In this document: piece by piece, positions 9,333-17,106 of the stretch
Layout of the letters: each line of letters opens with the position of its first letter
Numbering within the stretch: position 1 is the first letter of the stretch
Assembly (NCBI GenBank): GCA_002748705.1
Contig: PDSZ01000035.1
Coordinates: forward strand, 6,973 to 70,972
Direction of reading: 5' to 3'
Source of the DNA: Candidatus Fermentibacterota bacterium
Lineage (GTDB): Bacteria; Fermentibacterota; Fermentibacteria; Fermentibacterales; Fermentibacteraceae
Length of the DNA: 64,000 bases
Translations under genes and position numbers: made by a program
Notes under the pieces: model-generated
The model's database searches: none
Seen by the model: the letters and a program-made list of their open reading frames with translations, nothing else
What the model was told of the DNA's origin: nothing

Positions 9333-9612
9333 TAAGGGTTATCTGCGGTATTTTCTCCCTCAGTGAATAATCCTCAAGTATTATTGCTGTTCTTATTCAC
9401 AGATTTCTCAAGGTGGCATTATTAACGGGAAAACCTGTGTTCAGCAGTTATCCATTGGCAGAAGTTCCTGTGATAAATCAGTCTGTGGTGCAGGTGCAGC
9501 CTTTAGACAGCTCCTCTTTCGAATCTATGCGGGCCTTCAGATATTGCCTGCAGCTGCTTCCTGTACTGTTTTCCTCCTGCTCACCGATACTTTCAATCAC
9601 ATCATAATCTGC

Positions 9613-10326
9613 TTACTTTATTGAGCTTATCACAGCATCGCTTTCGTGGCGCTCAGCAGGAGCAATGTGTGAATTCAGGCGGTTTTCCCTGCTCTGCAGG
9701 CGGGATTGAGAGGAACGAAAGACCGGGTTTTCTTCCGCAGGCCACCACTTCAATATCTTTACAGGGGTGAATGGAAAATCAGTTTCAGGGGTACTCCAGT
9801 GTTCCAACGGCTTTCTGAACAAGATTGGCAGATGCGCCGTCAAAACCGCTGAGGGAATAAACGCTGACGCCCATTCTGGAAGAGAGGATGATGGCATAGT
9901 CCAGTACGGTATCTCCACAGCCGGTAACAGCTGCGCTTGAGAATCTGCCTTCAGGTATATCAACAGGATGGTAAATGGTTTTCTCCGGCGGAAAGCCGCG
10001 AATAACTGTTCTTACCGGTAACAGTTCCAGAGGCAGCTGCGACAGCTTTGAAGGAGGCTTTTCCTTCATTGTACGAGACAAGATATGTTCCGTCAGGTTT
10101 CCTCTTTAAATCGGTCACCTCACTGTGATGCAGATTTTCAGGCATTTGAAACTGTAATACCGGTTTCTTTCCGGTAATTTCTGATTGCACCCCTGGATTA
10201 TTTCTCACAGAATCTGCATTTCTCAGCAGACCCCATGGAGTACTGCATTCGAATACCGCTGCAGGGATACTGAAAAGGTAGACTGCTGTGCCGCAGCAGG
10301 CCAGGCAGGCCCTGCTTCTATAATGG
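9613..10326 (-). pseudogene. Ferredoxin-NADP reductase / thioredoxin reductase-like flavoprotein, decayed
   Basis: Minus-strand fragments in several frames follow the order of a TrxB-type FAD/NAD(P) oxidoreductase. First is AAIIEAGPAWPAAAQQ, a damaged GxGPxG FAD loop. Then come PGVQSEITGK, SEVTDLKRKPDGTYLVS, an end resembling the IIA-G turn, and PPEKTIYHPVD with AAVTGCGDTVLDYAIILSS, which is the second dinucleotide motif GGGDSalDwAl. A final piece runs TPVKILKWWPAEENPV. Frames change at least twice and key glycines are lost. It lies 8 bases downstream of the isochorismatase-like gene on the same strand and was probably part of that unit. Confidence 0.55.
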
Positions 10327-10334
10327 CAGCCACA

Positions 10335-10964
10335 TCAGTACACGCTTAGTATGGTCTTTTCCACTGCTCTGGCGCTGACAGGTCTGAAAAAACCGTAAGA
10401 CATTGCAGTTACAGCAGCCCTGTGCAGTTCCATATTCATTGCGGCAGTTGAGTCCACAGGCATGATTGTTCTGTAGCCTCGTGTGAATGCAGAACGGGCT
10501 GTTGTTGCGCAGCACACATCGGTCAATACACCTGTAACGACAAGGGAAGTTACTTCCATCTGCTTTAGCAGCTTTTCCAGTTCCGTATTGTGAAACGCAT
10601 CGTACTGGGGCTTATCCAGTACAGCATCCCATGAGGTGTCGAATGCACTGTTTATTCTGCTCAGCGGGTTCTCAGCTGCGATAAGTTCCTTCCACCGAAC
10701 AGCCATCATTCCTGCATTCTCAGAAGTATTGACATGTTTCGTGTAGACCACAGGCAGATCCCTGCACTGAAAAGCCTCTGCAAGCCTTACAAGAACAGGT
10801 ATCAGATCAGGAGCAGAAGGAACGAAAGCAGGGGAACTGCTGCTGAGGAAGTAGTCCTGCATATTGAGTATCAGTAGAGCTGGAAACCCCTCTTCAAGCA
10901 TTCCTATATGCCTGTTGTCCAGCGCAGAGGTGTTAAGACGATGAAGGTATCTTTCCCGAACCAC
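10335..10964 (-). CDS. Isochorismatase-like cysteine hydrolase
   Basis: This 209-residue protein belongs to the isochorismatase/nicotinamidase superfamily. The catalytic triad is visible: aspartate in LNMQDYF near residue 36, lysine in LDKPQYDAF near residue 115, and cysteine in TDVCCATTARSAF near residue 149. The substrate is unknown; such enzymes act on nicotinamide, N-carbamoyl compounds or isochorismate. GTG at 10962-10964 is the start, preceded by a GGGGGAAG ribosome site. It is 15 bases downstream of the bioA remnant and appears to be the one undamaged member at the end of that decayed transcription unit. Confidence 0.8.
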   Translation of the reverse strand: MVRERYLHRLNTSALDNRHIGMLEEGFPALLILNMQDYFLSSSSPAFVPSAPDLIPVLVRLAEAFQCRDLPVVYTKHVNTSENAGMMAVRWKELIAAENPLSRINSAFDTSWDAVLDKPQYDAFHNTELEKLLKQMEVTSLVVTGVLTDVCCATTARSAFTRGYRTIMPVDSTAAMNMELHRAAVTAMSYGFFRPVSARAVEKTILSVY

Positions 10965-10979
10965 TGAGCTTCCCCCTTC

Positions 10980-11198
10980 TCAATTCAGTGTTTCAACAAG
11001 GGTTTCCCTGAATATACCTGTCATCTCATCTGTTTCGTCAGCAGTGGGGGTTAAAGGCGGCAGGAGGCAGAGCACAGATCCCACGGGTCTTATGAGAAGC
11101 CCTGGTTCCAGTGCCTTTGCAGCGGCTTTCTTGCTGAAGAGGTTCCACCTGCTTCTCAAGGGAATTCTTTGAATCGAAAGAGCCTGTTCCGCGAACAA
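10980..11198 (-). pseudogene. bioA: bioA remnant: C-terminus of DAPA aminotransferase
   Basis: The last ~55 codons read EPGLLIRPVGSVLCLLPPL, then TADETDEMTGIFRETL, the C-terminal small domain of class III aminotransferases of the BioA type (GLLlRPlG..iyllPPL). The PLP-lysine domain is absent, so about nine tenths of the gene is missing upstream. Its position after bioH-bioC-bioD remnants in the usual biotin gene order supports BioA rather than another class III aminotransferase. Confidence 0.65.
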
Positions 11199-11290
11199 CT
11201 GGTATTCTTTCTGTTACCTGCAGACAATGGTACGGCCCAGTCACAACCTTGCCAGCCTGTTCTGTGAGCAACTGGTATTCCTTCTGTTAC
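11181..11290. repeat. Imperfect 37-base direct repeat pair
   Basis: AGCCTGTTC..GA.CAACTGGTATTC.TTCTGTTAC occurs at 11181-11217 and again at 11254-11290, offset 73 bases, with about four mismatches. It lies in the junction between the bioD and bioA remnants and may mark the slippage or recombination that deleted the DNA between them. Confidence 0.6.
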
Positions 11291-11341
11291 AGGAGTCTTT
11301 ACTTCGTTTTTGCCTGCGCCTGTAATGAAGACATTTCTCAA
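11220..11341 (-). pseudogene. bioD: bioD remnant: N-terminus of dethiobiotin synthetase
   Basis: From the ATG at 11341 the minus strand reads MRNVFITGAGKNEVKTPVTEG. The first part matches the BioD opening mk.vFITGTgTdvGKTvvt.g, but the P-loop has lost its GxxxxGKT spacing. Similarity fades after about 35 codons and the frame then passes into the bioA tail. The other ~190 codons are missing. Confidence 0.45.
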
Positions 11342-11629
11342 TGGGTCTCCTTTACAAATGCTGTGATAACTTTACAGCATAGGTTGACCGTATCACACCT
11401 TCCCTGTTCCTGAATCTGGAATTGCAGATATCCAGTGCAGTTCTAAGCTGCCCTGCTCCTGACGATGCGATGAACCGCCGGAGAAGGATGCGTCTATTCA
11501 GTTAACTGTCCCGACTGCATGAAGCGCAGAGGAATACCTGCCTCTTATGCTGCATGCAGAGCTTTCGGTTACTTTAATCCAGCCTTAATGAATGCCTGCT
11601 CCTGTTCCTGAAAGGTACGAGACAGGTTG

Positions 11630-12105
11630 TCAGTTCAGACCTGCCTCTGCAAAGGCTGATTCAAGTTCTCTTAGCATGCCCTTAGCGGGAATTGCATGGG
11701 CTCTGATTGTGGTGCGGTAAGCTCTGAGGTTCTTGAAGCGGTTCTGAACGGATTGCCTGATCACTTCAGGGTATAGCTTGATGCCACCATGTCGTATTGA
11801 CTGCTGCACTTTGATGTACCAAAATTCCAGACGGTGTGCCGCACAAGGCAAGAGGGAGGTATTTTTGCGCTGTACACCTGAACCATTCCCTAAGCCCCGT
11901 CTGTAAAAAACTTACGAGTCTCAGGGAACAGTTCATGTGTCTTTAGAAAGTATTCCTGTACCGGTTCAAGGAGAGAACAGGGCTTGCGTCTTTTGACTGC
12001 ATGGACGCTGTCTCTGTGACTGTCAGCATGAAAGTCTTTTTCAGCTGCTGCCTGGAAGAACCTTTTCAGAACAATCCGGCGGTCAGGAAGTGATACTTTC
12101 TGCAA
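11630..12105 (-). pseudogene. bioC: Probable bioC remnant (malonyl-ACP methyltransferase)
   Basis: TTG at 12105 overlaps the bioH-like stop. The first ~45 codons (DRRIVLKRFFQAAAEKDFHA and a LLEPVQEYF segment) resemble the BioC opening (vd...v..rF.rAA..Yd.hA, then the LEiGcGtG loop, here destroyed). A TAG ends the frame at 11890. A second frame, 11851-11630, carries NLRAYRTTIRAHAIPAKG, which could be the BioC C-terminal region. Identification rests mainly on the first segment and on its place in the expected order; a different short remnant is possible. Confidence 0.4.
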
Positions 12106-12733
12106 GCTGGTCTATAGCTTTTCCTATGAGCTCAGGTTCATGGAGTGGCAGGAGATGCCCTCTGCCTTCCACCTTTATGATCTCACTTTTCTTAAGAACA
12201 AATTTTCCTATATAGTCAGATACTGCAACAGGTATGATTCTGTCATCAGTGCCGTGAATGATTACAGCAGGCAGCGAAGGTTCCGGCACTGCAATATGAT
12301 TGAACATCACTGACAGGCCGGATATCATTTCCCCGTCTGAGAATTCCTTCGACTGTTTAAGAAGGAACTCAAGTTCCTTTTCATCTGCGCCGCATTCAAG
12401 GAAGAATGATTTCAGGTAGCTTTTTCTGCTCATTGCAACCATTTTGCTGATAAGGGAACACCTCTCAGGTTCTATGCCCGGTCTTGTTGTGCTTTCTGCA
12501 ATGCATGTCATTGATGATACAAGAACCAGGCCTGCCACTTCCGGTCTTCTGGACAGATCCATTGCCATCTGACCGCCTAGAGACCACCCTGCTGCAATAC
12601 ACCGCTCCGGGAGCTCGAAATCTCCTGTAAGCAACTTGTTCCATGAGATGTGCACCATCTCAGCGCTGCTGCATTTGACATCTCTCCATATCTCATTTGT
12701 TGTTCCCCATCCGCTGACTAATACTGCTTTCAT
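12083..12733 (-). CDS. Alpha/beta hydrolase, BioH-like pimeloyl-ACP methyl ester esterase
   Basis: This 216-residue serine hydrolase would free pimeloyl-ACP from its methyl ester in the biotin pathway. Seen: nucleophile elbow AAGWSLGGQMA with serine near residue 51, acid loop HGTDDRIIPV, and catalytic histidine in GRGHLLPLHEP. An N-terminal SGWGTTNEIW replaces the oxyanion HGWG. It is shorter than E. coli BioH (256) but open end to end with no missing catalytic residue. Its ATG overlaps the bioF remnant stop (ATGA). It is the best preserved member of a decayed biotin locus, so it may be in early decay or have another ester substrate. Confidence 0.65.
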   Translation of the reverse strand: MKAVLVSGWGTTNEIWRDVKCSSAEMVHISWNKLLTGDFELPERCIAAGWSLGGQMAMDLSRRPEVAGLVLVSSMTCIAESTTRPGIEPERCSLISKMVAMSRKSYLKSFFLECGADEKELEFLLKQSKEFSDGEMISGLSVMFNHIAVPEPSLPAVIIHGTDDRIIPVAVSDYIGKFVLKKSEIIKVEGRGHLLPLHEPELIGKAIDQLAESITS

Positions 12734-12948
12734 AGTCGCTTACCTGCCAGTTCGGAAACTTTGACAAAATCCTGCTGAGAGTGTTCCAGTTTAATGGAGA
12801 ATCGAAGCTTGGAAGTGTTCTCAGGAACTATTGGCGGTCTTACAGCTGCAGCCTGGATTCCAAGCTTTTCAAGCTGTCGGGAAAGGCATGTTGCTTTCTG
12901 AGCAGTGCCTGTAATAACAGGAACTGTCTGTGTGAATGAGTTTGACAT
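12730..12948 (-). pseudogene. bioF: bioF remnant: C-terminus of KAPA synthase
   Basis: The tail of 8-amino-7-oxononanoate synthase is recognisable in TVPVITGTAQKATCLSRQL, then AAVRPPIVPENTSKLRFSI. These correspond to the family's PIvPvilGd...al.la..L and vpAIRPPTVPeGtaRLRiSl. The PLP-binding lysine and the first ~300 residues are absent, and only ~150 bases separate this from the bioB remnant. The stop overlaps the next ATG by ATGA, a relic of translational coupling. Confidence 0.7.
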
Positions 12949-13101
12949 TATTACCCTTCTTTCTCAGCTGGTCTTCGAACAGTTAAACCTGTTTCAGAAG
13001 TTTTCTGCCCAGCCGGGAATTATCTCTTTTGATTTTAATGGCTTCCAGCGCTGCTCAGACAGCTGAAGGCGGAAGCCCTGTGGTAAAGCTTCTGGACCTG
13101 T

Positions 13102-13749
13102 TTATGAGATGTTTTTTTCATCTCCCTTCTCATCTGGCAAAACCGCTGTATCCTCCTGAAGATTTGCTGAGAGTGTCTGTAAAATATCCGGTTTGATTTC
13201 AGCTTCAGCGCAGAGGCCTGCACCATCGCCGAACAATCCTGTATCATGGGCTTCATCAACTGTCAGCTGTTCCTTCCAGGTGCCGGCGGTGCAGATTCTG
13301 GAAAAGAAGTTCTCTGATGTCTCAAGGTTGTTGTGATAGCTGGATATCCCCGTATCTTTAAGCATGGAGAGCAAACTCTTATCAACAATGCCCATTGATG
13401 CACAGAGATCACACAGGCCGTTTTCTTCGGAAATCACAGGCTGAATGTGTTCAAGTTCCGAGGCTGTTGTACCTCTGCCGCTGGCAACAATGGAAAACCT
13501 TTCAGCGCCGGCTTTGCCTGCAGGAAGATGTGCATTCCTCACTTTTTCAGTACCGGCAAAACCGGTACCTCCGGAGCAGGACTGTGCGCAGCAGGAGCGG
13601 TTATTGCTGTGTGCACCGTTTTCTGTGTTACAGATGGAACAGAGAGTGACCTTTTTGCAGTTTGTCTTTTTCAGTAAGGCAGGGCATCCTTCACGAATCT
13701 CCTCAAGGAAAGCAGCTGTGAGAATATCAAGTGACTCAGCTCTGTTCAT
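13102..13749 (-). pseudogene. bioB: Decayed biotin synthase, radical SAM cysteines lost
   Basis: The order of BioB landmarks is clear: LCSICNTENGAHSNNRSCCAQ, then AERFSIVASGRGTTASELE, LCDLCASMGIVDKSLLSML, SYHNNLETSENFFSRIC and a degraded TWKEQL. In BioB the 4Fe-4S site is CSEDCKFC; here it is HSNNRSCC, so two of three cluster ligands are gone. The THT motif and the second-cluster residues are also altered, and the protein is ~215 residues rather than ~320. ATG 13749 overlaps the birA stop by 14 bases. The frame is mostly open, so decay has been largely by missense changes plus a 3' deletion. Confidence 0.75.
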
Positions 13750-14515
13750 CGGACTTCCATTTCAGGTAGTCTTTCTCAAGGCTGGTCAGCAGAGCAGCGG
13801 TAAGTTCTGCCCTTGAAAAGAGCTTGCCTGTAAGATATTCCAGAGAGAGGCTTTCAGGTGATGATCCCCTGTGGGAAACATTAAGACCTATGCCGGCCAC
13901 CAGATGCTGAATCCGGTTCACCTCGCCGTATACTTCACAGAGTACGCCTCCTGTCTTGCCCCCCTGACTCCACAGGCCATCAGGTTCTGCTCTTATGGAA
14001 AGATCTGGAGCAAATTGAAGAACTGTCTTTTTGAGGGATTCGATTGCAAGCATCTCAAGCTCTTGAGCTCTTTCTGCAGGTATGTCTGGTGTGAGTATTA
14101 CAGAAATATAAAGATTCTTTCCTGAAGGACTATCCCAGATGCCTCCGTTTCTGGCCCTGCCTTCAGTTTGAGAGCCTGCGGTGACTACTGAACCCTCCGG
14201 CGCTCCTTTGTGTGCCAGCTCCATTGCCCGGTTGTTGGTGGAGTCAATGGATTCATGGTACTCTATCCAGTGTCCCATGAAGTTTGTTGTCAGAATAGAT
14301 TGCAGAACCTCCGCCGAGGGAATGTCTGGAACAGCATTCAGTCTGTATCCTACTCTGGTGGAAGATGATATATTAAAACCAATCTTTCGAAGACCTGCAA
14401 CTGACTTGCTCACAGCGGCTCTTGATACACCAAGCCTGTCAGCTATCAGCTGACCTGAAATATCACCTTTTTCAGCTCTGAGTATTCTCACCGTTTCCAG
14501 TGCAGTTCTGTTCAT
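13736..14515 (-). CDS. birA: BirA-like biotin-protein ligase/repressor with altered active site
   Basis: A 259-residue homologue of bifunctional BirA. The N-terminal winged helix (GQLIADRLGVSRAAVSKSV) would bind the bio operator; the ligase domain follows (YHESIDSTNNRAMEL). The biotinoyl-AMP loop GRGRxGR is GRARNGG, and the catalytic KWPNDL is AEPDGL, with the essential lysine absent. IGLNV near the C-terminus is kept. An in-frame ATG lies at 14563, but AGGAGG sits 4 bases before ATG 14515. As first gene of the decayed biotin locus it may be a pseudoenzyme, a repressor without ligase activity, or an early pseudogene. Confidence 0.7.
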   Translation of the reverse strand: MNRTALETVRILRAEKGDISGQLIADRLGVSRAAVSKSVAGLRKIGFNISSSTRVGYRLNAVPDIPSAEVLQSILTTNFMGHWIEYHESIDSTNNRAMELAHKGAPEGSVVTAGSQTEGRARNGGIWDSPSGKNLYISVILTPDIPAERAQELEMLAIESLKKTVLQFAPDLSIRAEPDGLWSQGGKTGGVLCEVYGEVNRIQHLVAGIGLNVSHRGSSPESLSLEYLTGKLFSRAELTAALLTSLEKDYLKWKSDEQS

Positions 14516-14679
14516 TGCGCCTCCTGAAGGGTAAACTATTGGCAAACAGAAAGAATTTGTCAACCTTATTCAGGACACTGGTTGACAATGGCAGTTGCGG
14601 CTTCTTCTATATTCCGAATAACAGGACAGGTGAATGTGGTGAAGAAGGTTGTTTTTGTTCTGGCCTTTGTGAGGAGACA

Positions 14680-15333
14680 ATGCTTGAAATAAGGAACTTC
14701 TCCGTGTCAGTGAATGGTAAGCCGTTGTTTCAGGATTTCAACCTGACACTTGCCCCAGGGGAGATGACAGCTCTCTGCGGCCCTTCAGGAACAGGAAAGA
14801 CAACACTTCTTCGGGCTGTATCCGGCCTTATAGACTGTTCAACAGGTGATGTTCTTCTAAAGGGCAGGTCCAGAGAGGAAACAGGCTGGCCTGAGTTCAG
14901 AAGGAAAGTTGTTTTTGTCTCCCAGAGTCCGGTTCTTCTTCCAGGAACTGTTCAGGAGAATCTGGCACTTCCCTTTACCTATAAAACTTCCACAAGAAAA
15001 TTTTCCAGAAGAGAAGTAGCTTCTCTTCTGGAGGCTTTCGGTGTTTCACCGTCCCGACTTGAGCAGGAGGCTTCCACCCTTTCCCAGGGGCAGAAGCAGC
15101 GTGTATGCATTGCTCGCGCCTTTCTGGTAAAGCCTCTGGTACTGCTTCTTGATGAGCCCACCGGCGCACTGGATAAAGAGGCAGTATTCTCAGTGGAGGA
15201 AACACTGGTGAAGGAAACCAGGCGGAGAGGGCTTGCAGCCCTCATAGTAACCCACAGCATTGAGCAGGCGAAAAGGCTGTGCGACACAATCGTGAATATT
15301 ACCGATTTCGGAGCAGTTACAGATGTTTGCTGA
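14680..15333 (+). CDS. fetA: ABC transporter ATP-binding protein, FetA/YbbL-like
   Basis: This 217-residue ATPase subunit sits on the inner face of the membrane. Seen: Walker A GPSGTGKTT near residue 36, Q-loop SQSP, signature LSQGQKQR, Walker B VLLLDEPTGALD and H-loop VTHS. The start at ATG 14680 is preceded by GAGGAG; the frame is open upstream but without homology. Its 3' end overlaps the permease gene by 11 bases. The pairing with a FetB-type permease indicates the FetAB iron exporter family. It is transcribed away from birA, with 164 bases between the two starts. Confidence 0.85.
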   Translation: MLEIRNFSVSVNGKPLFQDFNLTLAPGEMTALCGPSGTGKTTLLRAVSGLIDCSTGDVLLKGRSREETGWPEFRRKVVFVSQSPVLLPGTVQENLALPFTYKTSTRKFSRREVASLLEAFGVSPSRLEQEASTLSQGQKQRVCIARAFLVKPLVLLLDEPTGALDKEAVFSVEETLVKETRRRGLAALIVTHSIEQAKRLCDTIVNITDFGAVTDVC

Positions 15334-16126
15334 AAGCACAGCTGTAAACCTTACAGCTTCAGACATTGCACTATCAGCAGGTCTGGTTCTTGTCTCTGCA
15401 GGTATCAGCCTTGCCATGAAGCTGAAAATGGAGAAGCGACTGGCACTGGCATCCATCAGGACAGTGCTGCAGCTTCTGCTTATTGGTTTTGTTCTTCAGA
15501 AAGTCTTTGAGATCAACACCTTTTATGTGCTGATTCCGGTTCTGCTGCTCATGCTGTTCACCGCAGCCCATGCAGCTGTTGGAAGACCTTCCAGAAAGTA
15601 CAGAGGAATGGGACCTCTGGCCTTCTGTGTAATGGGTGTTACCAGCCTTGCGGTTACCACAACAGTCACAGGTCTCATTATAGGAGTTGAGCCCTGGTAC
15701 AAACCTTCCTACCTGATTCCTCTTCTGGGTATGGTACTTGGAAATACCATGAACGGTGTCTCCCTTGCCACTGACCATTTTCTGGAAACTCTCAGTGAGA
15801 GGCGGCACAGGGTGGAGATGGAGCTGGCAACAGGCGCCACAAGATGGGAAGCAGCAAGGCAGCCGGTTGCTGAAGCTCTGAGAAGAGGAATGATACCTAT
15901 AATCAACAGCATGATGGTGGTTGGCCTGGTATCGCTTCCAGGAATGATGACCGGTCAGATTCTTGCAGGGAGCAACCCTGCAGTTGCAGTAAAGTACCAG
16001 ATAATGACCATGTTCATGATTGCTGCAGGCACATCTCTGGGAGCAATGGGAATGGTGCTTTTCTCCTTCAGAAGGCTGTTCAACAGCCGTCACCAGCTTC
16101 TTACTGATAAGATACACAGAAAATAA
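15323..16126 (+). CDS. fetB: FetB/YbbM-type ABC permease (putative iron exporter)
   Basis: This 267-residue polytopic protein partners the ATPase just upstream. Family landmarks include RTVLQLLLIGFVL near residue 45, LLGMVLGNTMNGVSLA near residue 140, and ELATGATRWEA followed by LRRGMIPIINSMM and VGLVSLPGMMTGQILAG. In E. coli FetAB lowers cytosolic iron and protects against peroxide; that role is carried over by family. No Fur-like site was seen upstream. Confidence 0.87.
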   Translation: MFAESTAVNLTASDIALSAGLVLVSAGISLAMKLKMEKRLALASIRTVLQLLLIGFVLQKVFEINTFYVLIPVLLLMLFTAAHAAVGRPSRKYRGMGPLAFCVMGVTSLAVTTTVTGLIIGVEPWYKPSYLIPLLGMVLGNTMNGVSLATDHFLETLSERRHRVEMELATGATRWEAARQPVAEALRRGMIPIINSMMVVGLVSLPGMMTGQILAGSNPAVAVKYQIMTMFMIAAGTSLGAMGMVLFSFRRLFNSRHQLLTDKIHRK

Positions 16127-16244
16127 CCTTCTGTATTCAGTACTTACGCAATTATGATGAAACTGTCATACCTTACTCTGAGAGAACACAACACTGAGTC
16201 TCATGGCGGCCATGATTTTCACATTCAGGTATGTGAAGGGGTTA

Positions 16245-16919
16245 TCAGCGGGCTTTTTCAGGAAGAAACATATCTTCTATCTCCCTGAAACAGTCTATGC
16301 AGTGATCGGGGTTTTCCCCAAGGAGCTTTTCCCTTGAATGTGAGCCTGTTGTTATCGCAATACTTCCTGCGCCAAGATGACCAGCTGTCTGAACATCAAG
16401 AACGGTATCGCCTGTTACCCAGATTTTTTCAAAGCTGCAGCCGGCAGCCAGCTTTACTTTTTCAAGGGCACTGTCTGCAATCTGAAACCTGCACAGGCCG
16501 TCTTCTCCGTAACCTCCTGTGAGAAAACACTGCCATATGCCGATTTTATTGAGCTTGTACTCTGCTCCCACAGAGAGCTCACCGGTTATCAGAGCCAGTG
16601 TATAGCCTGCTTCATGAAGTTTTTTCACAAAGGGAACCGCATCTGCGTTTGGCCGCCATACATCTGTGCTGCTGAACTGTTCCAGCTGATTTACATAGAG
16701 GCTCATGAACTGACTCCACAGCTCATCTGAGAATCCGCAGCTTTTGTTACGGAGTACTTCCATAAATACATCCTTGTCGGACCTGGCAGTTGTATCCACA
16801 CCATTCATTGCGTCATCTGTTCCCAGAAGTGTATTTACCGCATTTGAAAAAGGAATGTCTGTTCTCTCATCTCTCTTTATCAGAGTCCCGTTTATGTCGA
16901 AGAAGATAAGTGTATTCAT
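16245..16919 (-). CDS. HAD-superfamily phosphatase (phosphoglycolate phosphatase-like)
   Basis: This 224-residue HAD hydrolase has a helical cap. Motif I is FFDINGTLI, motif II LITGE, motif III the lysine in SALEKVKLAAG, motif IV VTGDTVLDVQTA. The second aspartate of DxD, the general acid, is asparagine here (DIN), which in other HAD proteins weakens phosphatase activity or shifts it toward phosphotransfer-poor roles. It stands alone on the minus strand between the FetAB pair and a dehydrogenase, so context gives no substrate. Confidence 0.78.
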   Translation of the reverse strand: MNTLIFFDINGTLIKRDERTDIPFSNAVNTLLGTDDAMNGVDTTARSDKDVFMEVLRNKSCGFSDELWSQFMSLYVNQLEQFSSTDVWRPNADAVPFVKKLHEAGYTLALITGELSVGAEYKLNKIGIWQCFLTGGYGEDGLCRFQIADSALEKVKLAAGCSFEKIWVTGDTVLDVQTAGHLGAGSIAITTGSHSREKLLGENPDHCIDCFREIEDMFLPEKAR

Positions 16920-17106
16920 CAGTCTACCTGCTCTTTCAGTCAGGCGGATAACATAACAGAATGGGCAGCGCAGCCATCAGATTTCCTTAAGAGTGGAATC
17001 TGCTTTTCTGTACCCTTCATCATACAGATTGTTCAGATGAATACCATTGCAGGTTTTCCACTGCGCCGGCAGCTTGTATTTTCTCAGCAACACAAAAGGA
17101 GCGGAA

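Noticed and set aside
11181..11290. 37-base repeat pair as a CRISPR-like array
   Set aside because: Only two imperfect copies, no further units, no cas genes, and the sequence lies inside gene remnants.
15374..16117. 247-codon minus-strand open frame opposite fetB
   Set aside because: It mirrors the permease gene exactly and has a His/Cys/Gln-rich composition typical of antisense shadows.
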